A stretch of 7,540 bases of DNA, from the NCBI GenBank assembly GCA_027016475.1, contig JALUTL010000100.1, positions 4,492 to 12,031 of the forward strand. Direction: 5' to 3'. This document shows positions 1 through 4,621 of the stretch, piece after piece; position 1 is the first letter of the stretch; each line of letters opens with the position of its first letter. The notes under the pieces are model-generated. The model was not told the origin of the DNA. It did no database searches and saw only the letters and a list, made by a program, of their open reading frames with translations. This DNA is from Candidatus Heimdallarchaeota archaeon (GTDB taxonomy: Archaea > Asgardarchaeota > Heimdallarchaeia > Heimdallarchaeales > Kariarchaeaceae). The position numbers and the translations under genes were made by a program.

Positions 1-373
1 TGTCCATTGGTATATTTGCGTTTAGAATTTCCCCTAAAGAAACTACGAAATCTTTCACCTTTTTATTTTTTGACAGAAGAAAAATTGTCCCCCTTTTTTT
101 GTTCATGGCCAGATTCAGTATTATTGAGGCTTGAGATGAAACCGCGGATTCAAGTCGTTGTGTTCCCAAATCAATGTATTTCACTTTTCTGGCTGCCCCA
201 TTGCCATCAATGTAGACTACCGCAGAATGGTCTGTATGGGTGATGGAAACAGGATAGATTCCTGAATGTGATGCAAGCTGCTGTTTTACCTCTTCCTGTT
301 CAAGATCAATGGAAATCTGTTCGGTTTTTTTGCACTTTTCGCAGTAAGCTTTGACGCTTATTAAATTGGACAT
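1..373 (-). CDS. Partial conserved-looking protein with N-terminal CxxC, function unknown
   Basis: A minus-strand frame opens with ATG at 373-371 and stays open for 124 codons to the left edge, so the C-terminus lies outside the window. I do not recognise the protein. The N-terminus has a CEKC pair (residues 11-14), which could be half of a zinc site, though no second CxxC follows in the visible part. A stretch around residues 36-62 reads HSGIYPV, then HTDH, then VVYIDGNG and an Arg. This resembles an H-x-D-H plus Y-I-D-x-N-G pattern I associate with small archaeal proteins of unknown function; that is recall, not a search. Residues 95-115 form a basic, hydrophobic segment. No signal peptide or membrane helix is visible. 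It lies 49 bases downstream of the EF-2-like gene on the same strand, so cotranscription is possible. Codon use and AT-richness match the neighbours. The long open frame with sensible composition makes it very likely coding. Confidence 0.75.
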   Translation of the reverse strand, partial: MSNLISVKAYCEKCKKTEQISIDLEQEEVKQQLASHSGIYPVSITHTDHSAVVYIDGNGAARKVKYIDLGTQRLESAVSSQASIILNLAMNKKRGTIFLLSKNKKVKDFVVSLGEILNANIPMD

Positions 374-390
374 TCAAATTAAACTATGCT

Positions 391-410
391 GAACCTGCTT
401 AAAAATAATT
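391..410 (-). promoter_or_regulatory. A/T-rich box and purine-rich site before the partial gene
   Basis: On the minus strand the EF-2-like stop is followed by AATTATTTTT (410-401), then AAGCAGGTTC. The A/T box is centred about 32 nt before the ATG at 373, which suits an archaeal TATA element giving a very short leader. The T run could equally end transcription of the upstream gene. GCAGGT is too far (about 20 nt) from the ATG to be a convincing ribosome site. Placement is the only support. Confidence 0.2.
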
Positions 411-422
411 TGTATGAAAGTT

Positions 423-2387
423 TCAGTTGTAGGTTGGCCTAAACTCTACTTTGTCATAGCTCCAAAACACATTTCCATCAGTCAATTGACGGAACTGATC
501 TGCTGCATCCGCCATATTCTTGATATGCACAATCGTCTTGATTATGCTGTTTTGTCCATAATTTTCAATGTCAACAATATTGGCCTCTTTGCGTTGCAGT
601 TCCTGTATCATTGGGCCAACGTATTCATTGGGTATATTTATGGAAACATGATAATATGGCTCATGAATCTTCGCATCAGTTTTGAGCAATGCACTTCGAA
701 TTGCACTTGATGTCAATATCACTCCGTTTTCAAAACTTTTCACGCTTCGAGAGTTTATGCCTTCCGAAATCCTCATAGTGAAATTTTTCACCCTTTGTCT
801 GGATGTTGGAGACACCTTCATTGCATTGTGAAAGGTTTCTCGGACACCTTCCAAGGTATCAGCTGAAAACGTATAATTTCGACCGAGCAAAAGCTTGTTG
901 TTGTGCTTGTCCTCATATAGAACCATGTCGCTTGGGTCTTCCTGAAATCGATCTGATGGCCCTGCCTGAATTGTAATTCCTTCCCACGTCTCCAATTCGA
1001 ATGTAATCTCATGAAGGGGCATTTCAAAGCTTAAAACCATTGGGGAAGAAGTTTCGACCTTAATGCCAATTTCATCCAAGTCCACTTTTAAAATATCCAG
1101 TTGAAGCATACCGACTCCCAAAGCAATCATTTCTCCTGTATCTGAATCAAATTCAAATTCCAATCCTGGTGTTGCTTCTGCAATTTCTTCAAGTACATTT
1201 GGCAAGCGGTTGACGTCTCGGATATTTTGTGGCTCTATGCTGATTGCTACTATGGGTTCCTGAACATAGCTAATATTTCGGAGTTTGATATTTTCAACCT
1301 CATTGCTTGTCAAGAAGTCACCTGGGTGTAGGGGCGGTGAAAAAACTACTGCTCCAACATCACCTGCAAGCAACTCCTTGATGTCCATCACTTTTCGGGA
1401 AGTCATTTTCACAACCCTAGTCACCTTGACCCATGAACCCAAATTGACAGAAAATAGCCTGTCTCCTCGTTTCATTTTTCCTGACAGAATTCTTACCAAT
1501 GATCCAAACCCTGAACTTCTACCGATTTTCAACATTTTTCCATTTACTGCATATGTTTCTCCGTTTGGGTCGCATTCTTTGATAGAGTTGATAACTTCAG
1601 CTGGAACCTTGGAAGGGTCAACAAACAATCTTGGGAACTTAATGGCTTGGGCCTCTTTTGGATTGGGGAGACAATGGTAAATTGCCTTTGATACCACCTC
1701 GCCCAAAGGAAGTCTTTCGGCAAGCTCATGGACTTTTCCTGTCTTATATGTCTCAATTATGTCTTTCATTGAGATCCTTTCTTTTTCGAGTGCTTGGTTG
1801 CTAATTCCCCATCCATGAAGTGCACTAACCAAAAGAACACTTCCATTTTTAAAATTGGGTAATTTTAATCCTTCAAATGCCAACTCCTTACATATTTTCG
1901 TGACTTGGGCAATCAGCTCCTGAATTCGTACTTGAATCTGTTGTTCAGTATATTCAAGCTCTGTAATCAATCGATCAACTTTATTGATAATCAGGATAGG
2001 GGTGATTGATTCTGCCATAGCCTGACGCAAAACTGTCAATGTCTGTGCCATGATCCCTTCGACAGCATCTACAAGCACTATGCTCCCATCAACAAGTCGT
2101 AAGGCTTCAGCAACTTTGCCGGAAAAATCAACATGGCCCGGAGTATCAATCAGGTTCAGATGCATTGTTGTTTCATCATCAATTTTGATGTTCAGTGATG
2201 CCAAACTTGATTCTATTGTAATGCCTCTACGTTGTTCTTCTTCCAATTTATCAAGAGCTCTTGCCTCTCCGATGAGCTGTCTCGGCAACTCACCACCCTT
2301 GCCAAGCAGATGGTCGCTTAAAGTGGTCTTTCCATGATCTACATGGGAAATGATGCTTACATTTCGAATATGTGTCAAGTTTGGCAC
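423..2387 (-). CDS. EF-2-like translational GTPase, paralogue lacking the diphthamide histidine
   Basis: A 654-residue protein of the EF-2 family, which drives ribosomal translocation by GTP hydrolysis. All G motifs are present: SHVDHGKTT (14-22), RRGITIE (53-59), DTPGH (81-85), NKVD (135-138) and SAL for G5. Domain II follows at about 260-365, domain III from about 375, domain IV from about 450 and domain V from EPYYHV (576) to the EF-2-like ending FWS-x4-EFRPTYN. It is about 75 residues shorter than canonical archaeal EF-2 (about 730): the N-terminal lead-in and the C-terminal tail after FRP are missing. The domain III signature GMGELHLEI is changed to GVGMLQLDI (424-432). In domain IV the loop normally ending IHRG reads FENG (552-555), so Glu553 stands where the modified His should be. 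Neither this residue nor the flanking HED could be diphthamidated. I infer a specialised EF-2 paralogue rather than the housekeeping factor. The start is GTG; upstream in frame a TAG follows within ten codons, so no longer start is possible. Confidence 0.93.
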   Translation of the reverse strand: MPNLTHIRNVSIISHVDHGKTTLSDHLLGKGGELPRQLIGEARALDKLEEEQRRGITIESSLASLNIKIDDETTMHLNLIDTPGHVDFSGKVAEALRLVDGSIVLVDAVEGIMAQTLTVLRQAMAESITPILIINKVDRLITELEYTEQQIQVRIQELIAQVTKICKELAFEGLKLPNFKNGSVLLVSALHGWGISNQALEKERISMKDIIETYKTGKVHELAERLPLGEVVSKAIYHCLPNPKEAQAIKFPRLFVDPSKVPAEVINSIKECDPNGETYAVNGKMLKIGRSSGFGSLVRILSGKMKRGDRLFSVNLGSWVKVTRVVKMTSRKVMDIKELLAGDVGAVVFSPPLHPGDFLTSNEVENIKLRNISYVQEPIVAISIEPQNIRDVNRLPNVLEEIAEATPGLEFEFDSDTGEMIALGVGMLQLDILKVDLDEIGIKVETSSPMVLSFEMPLHEITFELETWEGITIQAGPSDRFQEDPSDMVLYEDKHNNKLLLGRNYTFSADTLEGVRETFHNAMKVSPTSRQRVKNFTMRISEGINSRSVKSFENGVILTSSAIRSALLKTDAKIHEPYYHVSINIPNEYVGPMIQELQRKEANIVDIENYGQNSIIKTIVHIKNMADAADQFRQLTDGNVFWSYDKVEFRPTYN

Positions 2388-2394
2388 TGTTTTG

Positions 2395-2401
2395 CACTTC
2401 C
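2395..2401 (-). promoter_or_regulatory. Ribosome-binding site of the EF-2-like gene
   Basis: GGAAGTG on the minus strand lies 7 nt before the GTG start. It differs by one base from GGAGGTG, a full complement to the archaeal 16S tail. It supports the GTG at 2387 as the start. Confidence 0.4.
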
Positions 2402-2440
2402 TACAATTAATCTATTCGTGATCTGTTATTGAAGGGATTC

Positions 2441-2450
2441 ATTTAATACA
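2441..2450 (-). promoter_or_regulatory. Candidate TATA box for the EF-2-like gene
   Basis: TGTATTAAAT on the minus strand is centred about 58 nt before the GTG start. A start of transcription 25 nt downstream would give a leader of about 30 nt that includes the GGAAGTG site. Spacing is consistent, but A/T-rich boxes are common here. Confidence 0.3.
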
Positions 2451-2525
2451 ATTTCCAATCCAAGCAAGGCATTGAACAAAGTCGGCATGGCAAGTTCTTC
2501 TTTCCATCTCTCCTTTTTGGATAAT

Positions 2526-2534
2526 CTTTTTATG
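2526..2534 (+). promoter_or_regulatory. Candidate TATA box for the nucleotidyltransferase gene
   Basis: CTTTTTATG is centred about 46 nt before the ATG at 2576, which would place transcription start near 2556 and give a leader of about 20 nt. The divergent 188-nt space between this gene and the EF-2-like gene would then carry both promoters. A strong Shine-Dalgarno-like AGGAGGT at 2539-2545 would lie outside such a transcript, so either this box or that site is not used as proposed. Confidence 0.25.
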
Positions 2535-2575
2535 CAACAGGAGGTTAACAAAATTTAGCATTGGATTGATGGCAG

Positions 2576-3403
2576 ATGGTATTAGAAAAGGCAAAACAAT
2601 GGGCGCTTGAAAACTTGATCGATGAAGAAACTGACGCCATCCTTCTTGTTGGAGCTTGGGCGAGAGGAGAAGGGACAGATGTAAATGATATTGATTTAGT
2701 CATCCTCAAACGATACCAGCTGGTGGCAATAGCTCATATAGAAGTACCATGCGATGGATTTACCTTGGACTGTTGGATACATGATCGTGATTCCATTCAT
2801 TATGAACTCTACACCGAACCCACAGATTCCAACCAAATTACCAACCTTTCCTTGACTTTGAAATTTTTGAAGGAAGCAATCATTTGGTATGAGCGGGAAC
2901 AATTTGTGGAAGAACTAAAAGTTAGGGCAGAGAACTGGACTTGGGATCCTAAAATCAAGCAACTCTTGGAGTTTGATGCTGAACCTCCTCAAACAGCTTG
3001 GGCCTTGAATGCCTTCAATGAAAGCAAAAAGCTCCTTGAATTTGCAAAAGTAAAGGTTGATCAAGGTCTTCCGATTACCCATCGTAGAAAGGATTACCCT
3101 GAACTCAACCAGGATTATGGTGAGCAAGTTGCCCGTCAACTTATGGAAGCAACTCAGGAAGCCTATGACAATTTGGGAATAGAACGGGATTGGCCGGAAT
3201 TCAAGGATGCCGTAAAAGCATTGAACCATGGAAATTGGACAAATGCAGTAGCATCTCTCAAAGATGTCCTTCGTTTTATCATTCGATATGAACTTCCATC
3301 CGTTCCGGATCAATTGCTTGATCCCAAGCTTTGGACAAATGCAGAAAAAGTTCACCTGTCTGACCCAACTCTTCGGGCCTTGAAAATTGCATTTGAAAAC
3401 TAG
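2576..3403 (+). CDS. Nucleotidyltransferase-fold protein (MNT / aminoglycoside-nucleotidyltransferase type)
   Basis: A 275-residue protein. The N-terminus carries the pol-beta nucleotidyltransferase signature: GAWARGEGT (26-34) leading to NDIDLVIL (37-44), with Asp38 and Asp40 as the metal-binding pair and Asp65 in FTLDCW as a plausible third carboxylate. The usual Gly-Ser of the first motif is Gly-Ala here. Residues 75 to 275 are mostly helical and Trp/Glu-rich, like the substrate-binding half of kanamycin-nucleotidyltransferase-like proteins; I see no HEPN R-x4-6-H motif. Family members transfer a nucleotide from an NTP to a small molecule, a protein or RNA; the substrate cannot be read from the sequence. 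It is soluble, with no signal or membrane segment. ATG at 2576 is the first in-frame start after a TGA at 2567. No Shine-Dalgarno site is at normal distance. It converges on the acetyltransferase gene with no spacer. The fold is well supported, the function open. Confidence 0.85.
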   Translation: MVLEKAKQWALENLIDEETDAILLVGAWARGEGTDVNDIDLVILKRYQLVAIAHIEVPCDGFTLDCWIHDRDSIHYELYTEPTDSNQITNLSLTLKFLKEAIIWYEREQFVEELKVRAENWTWDPKIKQLLEFDAEPPQTAWALNAFNESKKLLEFAKVKVDQGLPITHRRKDYPELNQDYGEQVARQLMEATQEAYDNLGIERDWPEFKDAVKALNHGNWTNAVASLKDVLRFIIRYELPSVPDQLLDPKLWTNAEKVHLSDPTLRALKIAFEN

Positions 3404-3970
3404 TTACGAAGGAAATAAGGAAAGATTTGGATACAATGCCTCAAACTCAGATCGTAAAATGTCCATAATCACCATGTCATAAAACTTTCCGAGAACGAAA
3501 GTTGCTTGACGTTCCCTGCCGACCTCCTTAAACCCTACCTTTTCATATGCTTTTCTCCCTTGCTCATTGAACGTCACATGCTTTAACATTATGGAATTCA
3601 ATCCCAATATCTGAAAGCCAAATGCACACATAGTTCGAACTGCATCCGTTCCATATCCTTTACCTTGTTTGGTCTTGTCCATTATCGCGATTCCCAGTTC
3701 AGCCCTTCTAGCTGATAATGGTGGTTTGATTGTCAAACCAACATTGCCAAGCCATTCTTCTGATTTCTTTTCGATAATTGAAAATACATAGGCTTCACCC
3801 TTTTGTTTGGCTCTCCAAGTATTCCGAATCCAGTCTTCTTCTTCCTCTCGCGACATTGGGAGTTGATGCATTAATGTGCTCCTTAGTTCCAAATCATTGA
3901 AATGCGTCATTATGTGGTCTACATCTTCCAGTGTCATCAGTCGTAGGTAAACCAGATTTCCAAAATACAT
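3404..3970 (-). CDS. GNAT-family N-acetyltransferase, RimJ/RimL type
   Basis: A 188-residue protein that should transfer an acetyl group from acetyl-CoA to an amine. It has the full RimJ/RimL-like layout (Acetyltransf_3 type): LVYLRLMTLEDVDHI at 6-20, a helical stretch rich in Glu at 40-50, the beta strand WLGNVGL at 73-79, RRAELGIAI at 88-96, then the pyrophosphate-binding motif QGKGYGT (102-108) matching Q/R-x-x-G-x-G/A. NEQGRKAYEKVGF (135-147) is the typical second CoA and dimer motif. Substrate could be a ribosomal protein N-terminus, a polyamine or a small amine; nothing separates these. Length is normal and no residue of the CoA motif is missing. The ATG at 3970 is supported because the family's first beta strand begins at residue 6. 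The last codon (TAA on minus, 3404-3406) directly abuts the TAG of the nucleotidyltransferase gene, so the two genes converge without a terminator between them. Confidence 0.92.
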   Translation of the reverse strand: MYFGNLVYLRLMTLEDVDHIMTHFNDLELRSTLMHQLPMSREEEEDWIRNTWRAKQKGEAYVFSIIEKKSEEWLGNVGLTIKPPLSARRAELGIAIMDKTKQGKGYGTDAVRTMCAFGFQILGLNSIMLKHVTFNEQGRKAYEKVGFKEVGRERQATFVLGKFYDMVIMDILRSEFEALYPNLSLFPS

Positions 3971-3980
3971 ACTCCCAAAT

Positions 3981-3997
3981 CCATATAAAAATTAAAA
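3981..3997 (-). promoter_or_regulatory. TATA-like A/T-rich box before the acetyltransferase
   Basis: The minus strand reads TTTTTAATTTTATATGG, ending 11 nt before the ATG at 3970. Depending on which half is bound, its centre is 16-22 nt before the ATG, so the transcript would be leaderless or nearly so. GGGAGT directly before the ATG is too close for a normal ribosome site. Confidence 0.3.
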
Positions 3998-4260
3998 ACA
4001 TACCTATGTACAATCTGGACTCAAACCCATCTTCTTTTCTTGAAGAAATAAACCTGAAAAACAAAAATCACTCGCATTACCTTCCAAAGAATGAAATATA
4101 CTGATTTGACTTGCAATTCAGGCATATGGAATCTTGGACAATATTGCATGGGAAGCACTTAGGTACTTGAGCCCTTGGTAAAGAAAAACGGAATTGGTGT
4201 ACGATGCATAGAAATTCAAGTGAACAAGATGGAAAGGCCAGTGAACAGCAGAGCAGATAA
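3998..4260. other. AT-rich stretch without an intact gene
   Basis: Upstream of the acetyltransferase and left of the GC-rich block I find no intact gene or RNA gene. The minus frame closing at TAA 4079-4077 encodes, just before its end, CFPC and CLNC pairs 10 residues apart, which look like a small zinc ribbon. That could be the surviving C-terminus of a native gene whose front was replaced, but the piece is about 30 residues long and may be chance. Confidence 0.3.
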
Positions 4261-4457
4261 ACCAGTCCTGCGGTGTTTCCCTGCCTACCGTGCACCAGCA
4301 GCAGGCTTCCGACGGTTACTTCCAGCAGCGGGGGGAACTCCAGCCTGATGTACGGCATGGGGATGCCGGTCAGCAGCTTGGCGATGCACACGAGAACGCC
4401 CAGCACGGCGGCGGTGGCAAACAGATTGAAGGTGTGCCTAATTTTGGTTGCCTGCAC
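4077..4457 (-). pseudogene. Hydrophobic frame resembling the start of an ECF transporter S component, truncated
   Basis: A minus frame is open from a TAG at 4583-4581 to a TAA at 4079-4077; the best start inside it is GTG at 4457 (126 residues). The first 70 residues are strongly hydrophobic: a helix at about 10-32 (FATAAVLGVLVCIAKLL), then IPMPYIRLEFPP, a second helix LLEVTVGSLLLV and a third starting at TAGLVYLL. This order resembles the first three helices of ECF-type vitamin transporter S components, where an I-R-x-x-F-x-P segment precedes a Gly-Leu-Leu helix; it is a resemblance, not a firm assignment. After about residue 70 the hydrophobic pattern and the high GC both stop and the frame enters AT-rich DNA, ending with CFPC and CLNC. 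A complete S component has about six helices and 170-200 residues, so if this was one it is cut off. The plus-strand frames opposite are polar, Gln/Asp/His-rich mirror images of a hydrophobic gene. Confidence 0.3.
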
Positions 4458-4581
4458 TCCGGCAGTGATGCCCAGCCGATGAGGGACAGACAGGCATGGC
4501 GTCCTGCGAGTCCCGAGGTGGATCAGCGGATGTCCCTGTTGTCTTCGGTACCAGACGGTATTGGAGACAGGGAGGCATGGC
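4261..4581. other. GC-rich block of foreign appearance
   Basis: By hand count 197 of 320 bases at 4261-4580 are G or C (62%), against 19 of 60 at 4021-4080 and 21 of 60 at 4621-4680. Both edges are abrupt, within about 20 bases. No gene is complete in the block, and no transposase or long inverted repeat is visible. It may be a recent acquisition, or a chimeric join in the assembly. Confidence 0.75.
4485..4581 (+). repeat. Two 16-bp near-identical direct repeats at the right edge of the GC-rich block
   Basis: GACAGNNAGGCATGGC occurs at 4485-4500 and 4566-4581, matching in all 14 defined positions; the two middle bases differ. The copies start 81 bases (27 codons) apart, and the second ends where the GC-rich composition stops. 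Each copy contains an ATG in the frame of the downstream peptidase. Confidence 0.6.
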
Positions 4582-4621
4582 TAGATACAAATGTATCATC
4601 CATATGTGCTCAGCTTTCCTT

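Noticed and set aside
414..710. Plus-strand open frame of 98 codons
   Set aside because: It lies opposite the conserved C-terminal half of the EF-2-like gene and has no family likeness; it is a mirror frame.
1285..1680. Plus-strand open frame of 131 codons
   Set aside because: Antisense to domains II-III of the EF-2-like gene, where motifs on the other strand are unmistakable.
2915..3355. Minus-strand open frame of 146 codons rich in Phe, Ile and Cys
   Set aside because: Opposite the helical half of the nucleotidyltransferase; its hydrophobic look is the reverse of charged Glu/Lys codons.
4030..4050. TTCTT/AAGAA inverted repeat as a possible terminator
   Set aside because: A five-base A/T stem is too weak, and no gene ends here.
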